The notes under the pieces were generated by a model. That model had not been told where the DNA came from. It saw nothing but the letters and a program-made list of their open reading frames with translations, and did not search any database. A stretch of DNA of 20,142 nt from an uncultured Micromonospora sp. (GTDB lineage: Bacteria > Actinomycetota > Actinomycetes > Mycobacteriales > Micromonosporaceae), in contig CALGAM010000155.1 in NCBI GenBank assembly GCA_937951935.1, positions 1-20,142 on the forward strand, written 5' to 3'. How positions within the stretch are numbered: position 1 is the stretch's first letter; each line of letters starts with the position of its first letter. This document shows, piece after piece, positions 1 through 7,909 of the stretch. The translations under genes were made by a program, and so were the position numbers.

Positions 1-7
1 GTAGTCG

Positions 8-41
8 GACCGGCCGGCGGAGTCCACCCCGCCGGCCGGTC
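8..41 (-). terminator. Hairpin just downstream of otsA
   Basis: A perfect 13-bp inverted repeat (GACCGGCCGGCGG at 8-20, its complement at 29-41) with an 8-nt loop begins 3 nt beyond the otsA stop codon. There is no T-tract, which is common for actinomycete terminators. Function is inferred from position and stem strength. Confidence 0.6.
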
Positions 42-43
42 TC

Positions 44-1456
44 TCACGTGCCCAGCCGGTTGGCCAGCACCCCGCCCTGGTCCAGCGCGGCGAGGTACGA
101 CCGTGCCCAGGCCCGGATGTCGTGTGTCCGCAGGTGCTCGCGCATCGCCCGCATCCGCTCGGTCAGGTCGGTGTCGCTGGCCTGCAGGGCCTGCAGCAGC
201 GTCGACTTGAGCCCCTCCAGGTCGTGCGGGTTGACCAGGAACGCCTGGGTGAGCTCGGCCGCGGCGCCGGCGAACTCGCTGAGCAGGAGGGCACCGTCGT
301 CGTTGACCCGGGCCGCCACGAACTCCTTGGCGACCAGGTTCATCCCGTCGCGTAGCGGCGTGACGGCCATGATGTCGGCGGCCCGGTAGAGGGCGGCGAG
401 CTCGGTGCGGTCGAACGGCTGGGTCAGGTAGTGGATCGCCGGCTCGCCGACCCGGCCGAACTCGCCGTTGATCCGCCCGACCTCGCGCCCCACCCGGTCC
501 CGCAGGATCTGGTACTGCTCGACCCGCTCCCGGCTCGGCACGGCGACCTGGACCATCACGGTGTCCCGGACCTTGACGTGGCCGGTGGCCAGCAGCTCGC
601 TGTACGCCTTCAGCCGCTGCATGATGCCCTTGGTGTAGTCCATCCGGTCCACGCTGAGGATCACGTGCTGCGGGTCGCCGAGGTCACGCCGGATCTGGGC
701 GGCCCGCCTCGCCACCTCCGGGCGGCCGGCCAGCGCCTCCATCTCCCGGGTGTCGATGGAGATCGGAAAGGCGCCGATCCGGACCACCCTCTCGCCGACG
801 GCGATCCGGCGGTCGGTGGCGCTGAGACCGAGCACCTTGGTGGCGAGCTGCGCGAAGTTGTGTGCCGCCTGCGGGCGCTGGAAGCCGACCAGGTCGGCGC
901 CGAGCATGCCGAGCAGCAGCTCGGCGCGGCGGGGGAGCTGCATGAACAGCTCCGGCGGCGGGAACGGGATGTGCATGAAGAAGCCGATCCGCAGGTCGGG
1001 GCGCAGGGTGCGCAGCAGCTCCGGCACGAGCTGCAGGTGGTAGTCCTGGACCCAGACCACCGCACCCGGCTCGGCGACCTGGGCCGCCGCCTCGGCGAAC
1101 CGCCGGTTGACCCGCTGGTACGCCTCCCACCAGCGACGGTGGTAGACGGGCTGTTCGACGGCGTCGTGATAGAGCGGCCAGAGGGTCGAGTTGGCGAAGC
1201 CCTCGTAGTGGTCGCGGACGTCGTCGTGGGTGAGGGGGACGGTGTGCATCCGGACACCGTCGACGTCGGGGAGGGTGGGGGCGGGACCGGTGCCGCCGGC
1301 CCAGCCGACCCAGGTTGCCGGGGTGTGTTGGAGGAGGGGGTGGAGGGCGCTGACCAGGCCACCGGGGCTACGACGCCACTCGCAGGCGCCGTCGGGCGCC
1401 ACGCTGTCGTCGACGGGAAGCCGGTTGGCCACCACCACGAGTGGACTCTGTCGCAT
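44..1456 (-). CDS. otsA: Trehalose-6-phosphate synthase (GT20)
   Basis: Transfers glucose from a nucleotide sugar (UDP- or GDP-glucose) to glucose-6-phosphate, making trehalose-6-phosphate, the first step of the OtsA-OtsB trehalose route in the cytoplasm. The 470-residue product has the usual family length. Visible GT20 landmarks, in order, are NRLP near the N terminus, PGGLVSAL (about 31-38), VWVQDYHLQLVP, FFMHIPFPPPELF, GADLVGFQ, the substrate-binding SVDRMDYTKGI with its Arg and Lys, and the C-terminal NLVAKEFVAAR...LLLSEFAGAAAEL. The start is set at ATG 1454-1456 (MRQSPLVVVANRLP). It has a GAGG Shine-Dalgarno about 8 nt upstream, and the family begins just before NRLP; an in-frame upstream start at 1489 would add 11 arginine-rich residues with no homology. 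No otsB phosphatase is visible in the window. It is probably transcribed alone from the 1457-1614 spacer. Confidence 0.96.
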   Translation of the reverse strand: MRQSPLVVVANRLPVDDSVAPDGACEWRRSPGGLVSALHPLLQHTPATWVGWAGGTGPAPTLPDVDGVRMHTVPLTHDDVRDHYEGFANSTLWPLYHDAVEQPVYHRRWWEAYQRVNRRFAEAAAQVAEPGAVVWVQDYHLQLVPELLRTLRPDLRIGFFMHIPFPPPELFMQLPRRAELLLGMLGADLVGFQRPQAAHNFAQLATKVLGLSATDRRIAVGERVVRIGAFPISIDTREMEALAGRPEVARRAAQIRRDLGDPQHVILSVDRMDYTKGIMQRLKAYSELLATGHVKVRDTVMVQVAVPSRERVEQYQILRDRVGREVGRINGEFGRVGEPAIHYLTQPFDRTELAALYRAADIMAVTPLRDGMNLVAKEFVAARVNDDGALLLSEFAGAAAELTQAFLVNPHDLEGLKSTLLQALQASDTDLTERMRAMREHLRTHDIRAWARSYLAALDQGGVLANRLGT

Positions 1457-1614
1457 TCGGGCACCTCGTTCCGGGCGAGGCGACCACATGACGAGCGATC
1501 GCGTAGTCGCTGAGGGGCAGGTGACGTACAGCAGTATTCCTACTCATGCGAAATTACGCGATGGTTACGCCTGAACACCAGACAGCGATGAATCTCGCGA
1601 TCTGGGCGGACCGG

Positions 1615-2409
1615 TCAGACCACCGCACCGCCGTTCGGGTCGTCATCCTCTTCGTCACCGGGGCGTAGCCGCCAGATCAGCATCACGAAGCCGGTGAGGA
1701 TGCCGGTGAAGCCGAGCAGGGTGGCCAGCCCACGGCCGACCGGGAGCAGGGTCGGGAAGAGGAAGAGCGTGAACCCGACGACGATCGCCAGGACCCCGAT
1801 CACGGCGTACTTCGACGGCCGCGGCAACGGGGGAGGCGGGGGCGGGACGTAGCGTTCCTCGTCCTCGTCGGGTAGGTCCGCCCCGAAGGTGTCGAGCCCG
1901 TCCAACAGCGAGGGCTCGTCGTCGCGGCCGACCGAGATGCCCGCGACGTCGATGGCCGAGGGGAGCCGGCGTCCGCCCGTACCACCGGGGCCGGGCGCGT
2001 CGTGGCCCGGCCGGGCCGGGGAGGTGACACCGCCGGGCTGGCCCGTGCCGCTCTCGGTGATGTCCTCGGCGGCGGGCCAGGAGCGCGCGTCGGCGGCGAC
2101 CTCGGTGTGGTATCCGGCGACGATCCGGGCCCACTCGGCCTCCACGTCTGGTTCCGGGCGCGACGCGGGCGGCGGTTCCGGCGTGTCGTCGGCGAGTTGG
2201 TTGAGGTAGTCGCGGGCGGTGTCCAGGTGACTGCGGTCGACGTAGAGCCGGTCGACGGGGCGTGACGGCGCCGTCGTGGTCCGGGTCAGCGGGTTGAGGT
2301 CGGCGGAGGGCTGGAGGTAGGCGGCGATGCCGCCGGCCGCCAGCACGTCGAGCAGGTGTTCACCGAGGCGCGGGTCCACGTCGCCGGCGACCGCGTACTC
2401 CGTCGCCAC
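1615..2409 (-). CDS. Hypothetical membrane protein with two C-terminal TM segments
   Basis: No named family is recognised. With a GTG start at 2409 the product has 264 residues. Residues 1 to about 75 look like a small alpha/beta domain (VDPRLGEHLLDVLAAGGIAAYLQP...) resembling the 'putative signal transducing protein' (DUF2007-like) fold, in which an ageing-free short motif on liability of start is not conserved; this is a resemblance only. A Gly/Pro/acid-rich disordered stretch follows (about 85-199) with a run of seven prolines. Two hydrophobic helices come next, about 201-222 (YAVIGVLAIVVGFTLFLF) and 228-247, with an acidic tail (DEEDDDP). The likely topology is soluble N-terminal domain, linker and a membrane hairpin anchor. 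The start is uncertain: the frame stays open to 2526, and a GGGAGGAG lies about 30 nt upstream of the chosen GTG, too far to be ideal. The GTG is chosen because the structured domain starts there. The gene diverges from plsC. Confidence 0.75.
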   Translation of the reverse strand: MATEYAVAGDVDPRLGEHLLDVLAAGGIAAYLQPSADLNPLTRTTTAPSRPVDRLYVDRSHLDTARDYLNQLADDTPEPPPASRPEPDVEAEWARIVAGYHTEVAADARSWPAAEDITESGTGQPGGVTSPARPGHDAPGPGGTGGRRLPSAIDVAGISVGRDDEPSLLDGLDTFGADLPDEDEERYVPPPPPPLPRPSKYAVIGVLAIVVGFTLFLFPTLLPVGRGLATLLGFTGILTGFVMLIWRLRPGDEEDDDPNGGAVV

Positions 2410-2716
2410 CAACCCGTTGTCCCGCCGGCCCCGGCGGTCTCCTCCCGCTGACACTGCCGACACCCTCCCTCCCGGCCGGTGGGCGCGACGGTGTCCCCGC
2501 CACCGCTGGCTCCACCCACCGTGCAATGGAATCGTGACACGGCGGGCACGGGTTCCGGGAGTGCGTTGTGGTGTGCCGTACCCGCTTCGTAGGCTCGGTG
2601 CCGACAGGTTTCGGCTCTCCGGTCACCGCCGGACACGCCCCGCCCGCGGCGCGGCCCGGGAGCCGGCGGCGGGTCCGCCGCGGGACGCACGCGGGAGGCT
2701 CGGGGAGGGAGACCGG
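2410..2716 (+). promoter_or_regulatory. Divergent spacer between the hypothetical gene and plsC
   Basis: These 307 bases must hold promoters for both genes. On the + strand TTGTGG (2566-2571) and TAGGCT (2590-2595) are 18 bp apart and could be -35 and -10 boxes for the acyltransferase. GGGGAGGGAG at 2702-2711 is its Shine-Dalgarno. Long open frames cross the spacer on both strands but look like GC-bias shadows. No other structure was seen. Confidence 0.35.
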
Positions 2717-3442
2717 GTGCTGTACTGGCTGTTGAAGTACGTCATCCTCGGTCCCTGGCTGCGGCTGATCTTCCGGCCGCAGGTGGAAGGGCTCGAGAAC
2801 GTGCCGGACTCCGGTCCGGCGATCCTCGCCAGCAACCACCTCTCCTTCTCTGACTCGATCTTCATGCCGTTGGTGGTCAAGCGAAAAGTGACCTTCGTGG
2901 CGAAGGCCGAATACTTCACCGGCAGGGGGTTGAAGGGCGCCCTGGTGCGGTGGTTCTTCGTCGGCACCGGCACCATCCCGCTGGACCGCTCCGGTGGACG
3001 CGCCGCCCAGGAGGCGTTGGACACCCAGCTCAGGGTCCTGCGCGCCGGCAACCTCGCCGGCATCTACCCGGAGGGGACCCGGTCCCCGGACGGCCGGCTC
3101 TACCGGGGCAAGACCGGGGTGGCCCGGCTCGCGCTGGAGAGCGGCGCACCGGTGATTCCGGTGGTGATGCTCAACGCCGACGAGATCCAGCCGCCCGGGC
3201 GACTGATACCGAGGATCAAACGAGTGAAGATCCGTTTCGGCAAGCCGCTGGACTTCTCCCGCTACGCGGGGATGGCGGGCGACCGTTTCGTGGAGCGGGC
3301 GATCACCGACGAGATCATGTACGAGCTGATGGAGCTCTCCGGCCGCGAGTACGTCGACGTCTACGCCCACAAGATCAAGAACCGGCAGCGGACGGCGGCG
3401 CTGCCCACGGCGGGAAGGGCCGAGGGCCCGGCCGCGGCCTGA
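2717..3442 (+). CDS. 1-acyl-sn-glycerol-3-phosphate acyltransferase family (PlsC-like)
   Basis: A membrane-associated enzyme expected to transfer an acyl chain to lysophosphatidate or a related acceptor in phospholipid synthesis. The 241-residue product has the catalytic HX4D box as NHLSFSD (His41, Asp46), a GTGTIPLDRSGG segment (about 83-94), the acceptor-binding YPEGTRSPDG (about 117-126) and the APVIPVVM block (about 144-151). An N-terminal hydrophobic helix (LYWLLKYVILGPWLRLIF) fits membrane attachment. The start is GTG 2717, placed 5 nt after a strong GGGGAGGGAG; the frame is open further upstream, but that stretch lacks homology and is arginine-rich. Actinomycetes carry many PlsC paralogues, so the precise acceptor cannot be fixed and no gene symbol is given. 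It is convergent with the cyclase gene. Confidence 0.93.
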   Translation: MLYWLLKYVILGPWLRLIFRPQVEGLENVPDSGPAILASNHLSFSDSIFMPLVVKRKVTFVAKAEYFTGRGLKGALVRWFFVGTGTIPLDRSGGRAAQEALDTQLRVLRAGNLAGIYPEGTRSPDGRLYRGKTGVARLALESGAPVIPVVMLNADEIQPPGRLIPRIKRVKIRFGKPLDFSRYAGMAGDRFVERAITDEIMYELMELSGREYVDVYAHKIKNRQRTAALPTAGRAEGPAAA

Positions 3443-3509
3443 ACCGACGGCGGCCCGGTACGTCGGAGGCGGCGGACACGCCGTCCGACCCCGAACACCA
3501 CCGCGCGGG

Positions 3510-3533
3510 GGGGGCAGTCTGCCGGGCGCCCCC
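3510..3533. terminator. Weak hairpin between convergent plsC-like and cyclase genes
   Basis: GGGGGC (3510-3515) pairs with GCCCCC (3528-3533) around a 12-nt loop, inside the 117-bp convergent spacer. A run of eight G starts at 3507. It could serve both genes, but the stem is short. Confidence 0.3.
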
Positions 3534-3559
3534 ACGCACCGGCGCCACGGCGGCGCGGG

Positions 3560-6500
3560 TCAGGAGGCGAGCACGGGCGTCGTGCCGGGAGCCGGTGGGT
3601 TCTGGGTGAGCCGGAGCAGCCCCGGGGCGCGGTTGCGCAGCGCGAAGGTCCGCACCTCGGCGAGCGTCAGCTCGGCCTCGGTCCGCTCACCGGCCCGGTG
3701 CAGTTCGCCGGCGGCGAGCGCCATGGCGAGCATCCGGTCGGTGGCGTCCGGGATCCCGGCGTAGATCTCCGCCGCCCCGGCGTACAGCCGACCGGCGCGG
3801 GCGTGGTCGCCGTCGTCGGCGGCCATGGCGGCCGCCACCGTGCTCGCCGCGGCCTCCACCCAGGGGGTGCGGTGGGTGACGCGGTCGAGCATGCCGCGGA
3901 CCCGGGCCGCCGCCGGTCGGCCGGAGAGCGCGGCGGCGTACGCAGCCGCCGGGATCCACTCCCCGCTGGCCAGTGCCGGTACGGCCGACCACGAGGTGGC
4001 GAGCTCCTCGATCAGCTCGGTGGCCTCGGCCCGGCGTCCCTGCAGCGCCCGGCAGAGCGCGCCCAGCCCGAGCATGGTCCAGTGCAGCCGGTGGAAACCG
4101 CTGCGCCGGGCCGTCTCCAGCGCGTCGGTCACGTCGTCGACCATCGGCGCGTTCCGTCGGATCGGCGTCGCCTCGCCGGCCCGGCCGGCGGGATCGCCTC
4201 CCCGGCCGGCGTCGATCGCCTCGTCCGAACCGCCCGGCGCCCGTGCCTCGCCCGTCTGCGGCCGGGCCCTCGCCCCGGGCACCGGTTCGTCGCGGAGCAC
4301 CCGCAGGCAGGCCCGGATGCCGCGGACCTGCATGTCCCACCGCCCGGCCGGGGTGTCGACGAAGGCGTCCGCGACGGCCAGCAGCCTGCCGAAATCGCCC
4401 TCACAGTACGCGCGCATCGCCTCACCGGAGCCGCCGGTCGCCAGCGCCTCGCCCCGGGCCAGGGCGGGGCACGCGGCGATGATCTCGCCCGAGCGGATCC
4501 AGTCGCCCTCCTCCCGGACGGCGTAGGCGAGGTTCTGCGCCGCGCGGGGCAACGCGAGGAGCTGGTGGGTCTGGCAGAACTGGTGGATCTCGTACAGCTC
4601 GACCAGGCCGGCCGGATCCCCGGCCTGGTAGCGTGCCGTCGCGACGGTGATCCGGGCGTTGGCCTGGGTCTCCACCAGCCCGAGCCGCTCGGCGATGTCC
4701 GCCGCGGCACCCGCCGCGGCGATCGCCGGGTCACGTTCGTAGTTCAGCATGTGCAGCCGGCCCAGCTCGGCATAGGCGTCCGCCTTCTGCGGGGTGTCCG
4801 GCAGCGCGTCGAAGAGCTCGACGGCCCGGTCCAGACAGGACAGTGCGCCGGGCCGGTCGGCCCGCAACCAGGCGGCCTGGCCGAGCAGGGTCCAGGCCCG
4901 GGCCGCGCCGCCGTGCTCGCCGTACGCGAAGAGCCGCTCCGCCAGGGTCTGCAGCTGTTCGGTGCCGCCGCCGGCCAGGAAGGCGTTGCCGTCCCGGAAG
5001 TACGAGATCTCGGTGCTCAGCAGCTCCAGCTGGAGCCGGCCGACCGGGTCGGTGTCGTCGGCCAGCCCCAGCGCCCGGGCCGCGTGGTTGGCCGCCACGT
5101 CCAGCGCGTGGAGGGCGTACGCCCGGCGCGCGGCGCGGTGCAGCGCCTCCCGGGCCGGCCGGGCGTATCGGGCGGTGTCCACCCCGAGGGTGTGGGCGAT
5201 CTCGTGCGCCGCCCAGCGGTGGTGGGCCAGGACCTCGGCCAGGTCCGTCTCCCGGCCCTGGGACATGCTGTCCAGCCAGTCGGCGGTGCGTTCGTGCCGG
5301 GCGACCCGCTCGGTCCGGGGCAGTCGCTGGTAGCAGACGTCACGGACCAGGATGTGCCGGAACCGGAACTCCGGCTGGCCCTCCATCGTGGAGGCCGGCT
5401 GCTCGTGGACGAAGTCGCGCTGCTCCAGGTGGCGCAGGGCCCGCTCGACCGCCTCGACGGGCTGCCCGAGCGCGGCGGCGACCGCGCCCGGCCAGAAGTG
5501 CATGCCGACCACGGAGGCGGCCAGCAGCACCGCCCGGTCCGGCGGGTCGAGCAGGTCGACCCGGTTGGCGATGACCGCGTGCACACTCTCCGGCATCGGA
5601 AGCTCGTGCCGCTTCTCCAGCGACCACCCGCGCCCGGACTGGCGCAGCGCACCCTGCTCCATCAGCATCCGGACGTACTCGTGGGCGTAGAGCGGGTTGC
5701 CGTCGGCCACCTCCACCAACGGACTGAGCATCTCGGTGGAGAACGCCGCCTGGCCGAAGATGTGGCCGTAGAGCGCGGCGATGGCGCTGTCCCGCAGCGG
5801 CGGCAGGGTGATGGTCAGCGCGGCGGTGATCGTCTGCGCCCAGCTCGGCTCCCGTTTGACCAGCTCGGGCCGGGCGGTGCACAGCAGCAGCAGCGGCACG
5901 TTCTGCGCGTACGCGCCGAGCAGCTCGACGAAGGTGAGCATCGCCTCGTCGGCCCAGTGCAGGTCCTCGAAGACCAGCACCGTCGGCCGGCGCGCGGCGA
6001 GCGCGACCAGGAACCGTCGCCAGGCGGACTCGGCCTCCTCGGCGGGCAGCGTCGGTCCGGGCAACCCGACCAGTGGTCGCAGCGCGTCCATCAGACGGTC
6101 GGCCTCGCCCGGGTCGACCAGGCCGGCCAGCGTCGACTCCAGCCGGCGGGCGGCCACGTCCGCGGAGTCGGTGTCCAGGATCCCCGCCTCGGCCTTCACG
6201 ATGTCGGCCAGCGCGGCGAAGGTGACGTTCTCCCCGAACGGCGGGCAACGGCCGACCCGCCAGGTCAGCGGTTGGTCGGTCAGCCGCTCGGTGTGCCGGA
6301 ACAGCTCCCGGACCAGGCGGCTCTTGCCGATGCCGGCGTGCCCGAGCACGGTGACGAGCTGGGGCAGCCGGTCCCGGATGGACCGGTGCAGGGCGTTGAC
6401 CAGCAGTCCCAGCTCGTGCTCGCGGTCGATCAGCGGCGTGGTGTCCGACTCCCGATCCGCGGGTTGCCGGAGGACGGGGGCGAGGGCCAGCCAGACCTCG

Positions 6501-7210
6501 GTCGGCGAGGAGCGCCCGCGCAACGTCACCGGGGGCTGCTCGGCGTACCGGATCGCGTCCCGGGTCAGCGCGTACGTGGTGCCGCAGACCAGCACCCCGC
6601 CCGGCGGCGCCACCGACTGCATCCGGGAGGCGGTGTTGACCACGTCCCCGGCCACGATCGCCTGCCCGCCGTCCCGGGCCGCCGCGATGTCGACCAGTGC
6701 CTCGCCGGTGGCGACCCCGACCCGGAAGCGCAGGTGGTCGGCGCCGGTGGGGGTGAGTCGGGTCAGCACCCGCTGCAGCTCCAGTCCGGCGTGGACGCAG
6801 CGCAGGGCGTCGGTCTCGGTCGCCACCGGCGCGCCGAACAGGGCCATCACCGCGTCGCCGATGTACTTCTCCACCACACCGCCGTACTGGCTGATGACCC
6901 GTCGGGCCGCGGAGAAGAAGGCGGTCTGCATGTTGCGGACCAGCTCGGGGTCGACCCGTTCGACGTACGGGGTGAAGTCGATCAGGTCGACGAAGAGCAC
7001 ACTGACCCGGCGCCGGTCCTCCTGGGACACGGTCGCCCGGCGATCCGGTCCGCCTGGTCGGGGCGCGCCGCAGCCGGTGCAGAAGGCGGCGTCCGGGGCG
7101 AACGGCCGCTCGCACCGCGGACAGAGCGGGGCGAGTTCGGTCCCGCAGCCGGCGCAGAAACGGTCGCCGGCCGCGGCGGTCCGGCCGCAGTTGGCACACG
7201 GAGCGGAGAT
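3560..7210 (-). CDS. Double zinc ribbon-class III adenylate cyclase-AAA ATPase-TPR-like signalling protein
   Basis: Predicted to make cAMP from ATP under control of a large regulatory ATPase, the layout also seen in soluble adenylyl cyclases. Counting from ATC at 7208-7210, the 1216-residue product has two CxxC-CxxC zinc ribbons (Cys5, 8, 19, 22 and 30, 33, 44, 47). The class III cyclase domain follows (about 69-245): metal-binding Asp75 (VLFVDLIDFT) and Asp119 (KYIGDAVMA), the adenine-selecting pair Lys115 and Asp189, and transition-state residues Asn192 and Arg196 (VNTASR). All catalytic positions are present. An AAA/NTPase module has Walker A GHAGIGKS (290-297) and Walker B VLVFEDLHWAD (411-421). 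The remaining ~600 residues are Ala/Leu-rich helical repeats of TPR type, broken by a Gly/Arg/Ala-rich low-complexity insert. Start: the first conventional codon is GTG 7030 (residue 61), which has a weak ribosome site and would drop both ribbons. The frame is closed upstream by TAG at 7220-7222, so ATC beside AGGAGG is the best candidate, or the sequence has an error there. Confidence 0.9.
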   Translation of the reverse strand: MSAPCANCGRTAAAGDRFCAGCGTELAPLCPRCERPFAPDAAFCTGCGAPRPGGPDRRATVSQEDRRRVSVLFVDLIDFTPYVERVDPELVRNMQTAFFSAARRVISQYGGVVEKYIGDAVMALFGAPVATETDALRCVHAGLELQRVLTRLTPTGADHLRFRVGVATGEALVDIAAARDGGQAIVAGDVVNTASRMQSVAPPGGVLVCGTTYALTRDAIRYAEQPPVTLRGRSSPTEVWLALAPVLRQPADRESDTTPLIDREHELGLLVNALHRSIRDRLPQLVTVLGHAGIGKSRLVRELFRHTERLTDQPLTWRVGRCPPFGENVTFAALADIVKAEAGILDTDSADVAARRLESTLAGLVDPGEADRLMDALRPLVGLPGPTLPAEEAESAWRRFLVALAARRPTVLVFEDLHWADEAMLTFVELLGAYAQNVPLLLLCTARPELVKREPSWAQTITAALTITLPPLRDSAIAALYGHIFGQAAFSTEMLSPLVEVADGNPLYAHEYVRMLMEQGALRQSGRGWSLEKRHELPMPESVHAVIANRVDLLDPPDRAVLLAASVVGMHFWPGAVAAALGQPVEAVERALRHLEQRDFVHEQPASTMEGQPEFRFRHILVRDVCYQRLPRTERVARHERTADWLDSMSQGRETDLAEVLAHHRWAAHEIAHTLGVDTARYARPAREALHRAARRAYALHALDVAANHAARALGLADDTDPVGRLQLELLSTEISYFRDGNAFLAGGGTEQLQTLAERLFAYGEHGGAARAWTLLGQAAWLRADRPGALSCLDRAVELFDALPDTPQKADAYAELGRLHMLNYERDPAIAAAGAAADIAERLGLVETQANARITVATARYQAGDPAGLVELYEIHQFCQTHQLLALPRAAQNLAYAVREEGDWIRSGEIIAACPALARGEALATGGSGEAMRAYCEGDFGRLLAVADAFVDTPAGRWDMQVRGIRACLRVLRDEPVPGARARPQTGEARAPGGSDEAIDAGRGGDPAGRAGEATPIRRNAPMVDDVTDALETARRSGFHRLHWTMLGLGALCRALQGRRAEATELIEELATSWSAVPALASGEWIPAAAYAAALSGRPAAARVRGMLDRVTHRTPWVEAAASTVAAAMAADDGDHARAGRLYAGAAEIYAGIPDATDRMLAMALAAGELHRAGERTEAELTLAEVRTFALRNRAPGLLRLTQNPPAPGTTPVLAS

Positions 7211-7221
7211 CCCGTCCTCCT
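7211..7221 (-). promoter_or_regulatory. Strong ribosome-binding site ahead of a non-standard ATC start
   Basis: On the minus strand AGGAGG (7216-7221) is followed by ACGGG and then ATC at 7208-7210, a 5-nt spacing. It decides the start of the cyclase gene, since no ATG, GTG or TTG lies in frame between the upstream stop and residue 61. Confidence 0.6.
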
Positions 7222-7441
7222 ACAGCGTCGAAGTGGTGTGCTCTCTGCCGGGCTGCGCTCATCTCCGGTCGGGGCCGGAGACCGCGGCGGGTCGTCGAGG
7301 ACCGGGCCGGGTGTGGACCGGAGGTCGGCGAACGCCACCGCCGAGTATCGCCGTCGAAGTCCAGTGTCGGGAACCGGGCTGTTGGCTAGTGGACACTCCA
7401 CCCGTCGGCGATTCGCGGTACAGTCGTGCCGCCGATCGACC

Positions 7442-7485
7442 GCGACCAACCGAGGGACAGGCAGGCGACCGACGAGGGACAGGCA
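7442..7485 (+). repeat. Tandem duplication of the ribosome-binding region
   Basis: CGAGGGACAGGCA occurs at 7451-7463 and again at 7473-7485, each preceded by GCGACC, so a unit of about 22 bp is repeated in tandem. The second copy abuts the ATG of the next gene and supplies GAGGG 7 nt before it. A TACAGT that could be a -10 box lies at 7419-7424. Confidence 0.75.
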
Positions 7486-7677
7486 ATGGTGTATGTCCGA
7501 CTGGAAAAGGAGTGGACCGACGGCGACGGTGTCGGGCATTCCGCGGGCGACATGATCGATGTGGACGCCGCCACCCTGGCGAAGCTCCAGGCTGCGGGGA
7601 TCGTGGCCGGGGAGGGCGTGGAGCCGGGCGCGAAGGGCGGCCCCACGGAGGGCACGGACTGGCTGGGACCGACCTGA
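7486..7677 (+). CDS. Small hypothetical protein, 63 aa
   Basis: Not assigned to a named family. The product starts MVYVRLEKEWTDGDGVGH and looks like a compact beta-rich N-terminal part (RLEKEWTDGDGVGHSAGDMIDVD) followed by a short helix (AATLAKLQAAGIV) and a flexible Gly/Pro-rich tail ending DWLGPT. The pattern 'aspartate-rich turn, then A-x-L-x-x-L-x-A-A-G-I' recalls small beta-wing proteins of phage and actinomycete genomes, but this is only an impression. The start is ATG 7486 with GAGGG 7 nt upstream; an in-frame GTG/ATG further up (7426) would add residues from the repeated leader. Composition matches coding sequence: AT-richer first codons and strong GC at third positions. It stands alone, divergent from the cyclase gene. 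Confidence 0.75.
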   Translation: MVYVRLEKEWTDGDGVGHSAGDMIDVDAATLAKLQAAGIVAGEGVEPGAKGGPTEGTDWLGPT

Positions 7678-7702
7678 TCCCCCCCCGCCCGCTCACGGGT
7701 CG

Positions 7703-7740
7703 GGCGCCCCGGAGGTGGCGACGCGGTCACCCGGGGCGCC
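7703..7740. terminator. Hairpin after the 63-aa gene
   Basis: GGCGCCCCGG (7703-7712) and CCGGGGCGCC (7731-7740) form a perfect 10-bp stem with an 18-nt loop, 25 nt after the stop of the + strand gene. Confidence 0.5.
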
Positions 7741-7749
7741 GGTGGTGTC

Positions 7750-7771
7750 CGTCCGGTGTGCCTGCCGGACG
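7750..7771. terminator. Second hairpin in the convergent spacer
   Basis: CGTCCGG (7750-7756) and CCGGACG (7765-7771) form a 7-bp stem with an 8-nt loop. It is the middle of three hairpins in the 232-bp convergent spacer. Confidence 0.3.
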
Positions 7772-7863
7772 CGTCCGGGGCCGGTTGGTGGACGGTCGAG
7801 GCACAGATGGCGGACTCCGGCGTCCGGGCTTCCGCCGGCCGGGGGGCCGGGAGCGGGCGACGG

Positions 7864-7888
7864 CCGCGACCGGGTGGGACGGTCGCGG
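7864..7888 (-). terminator. Hairpin downstream of the Crp-family gene
   Basis: CCGCGACC (7864-7871) and GGTCGCGG (7881-7888) form a perfect 8-bp stem with a 9-nt loop, 21 nt beyond the stop codon of the minus-strand regulator gene. A short GGCGGG-TG-CCCGCC repeat (7897-7910) overlaps that stop. Confidence 0.5.
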
Positions 7889-7909
7889 ACCGGGCTGGCG
7901 GGTGCCCGC

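Noticed and set aside
1495..1502. GCGATCGC palindrome upstream of otsA
   Set aside because: An 8-bp palindrome is easily expected by chance and it has no partner site.
5340..7262. Second minus-strand frame with an ATG at 7262 upstream of the cyclase ribosome site
   Set aside because: It is in another frame from the cyclase and gives an Arg/Ala/Pro-rich product. I considered that it marks a frameshift joining ATG 7262 to the cyclase, but the AGGAGG placed just before the ribbon codons argues for a start there.
3698..7555. Open frame of 1285 codons on the + strand
   Set aside because: It lies antisense to the cyclase gene; the product is Gly/Arg/Pro/Gln-rich without domains, as expected of GC-bias shadow frames.
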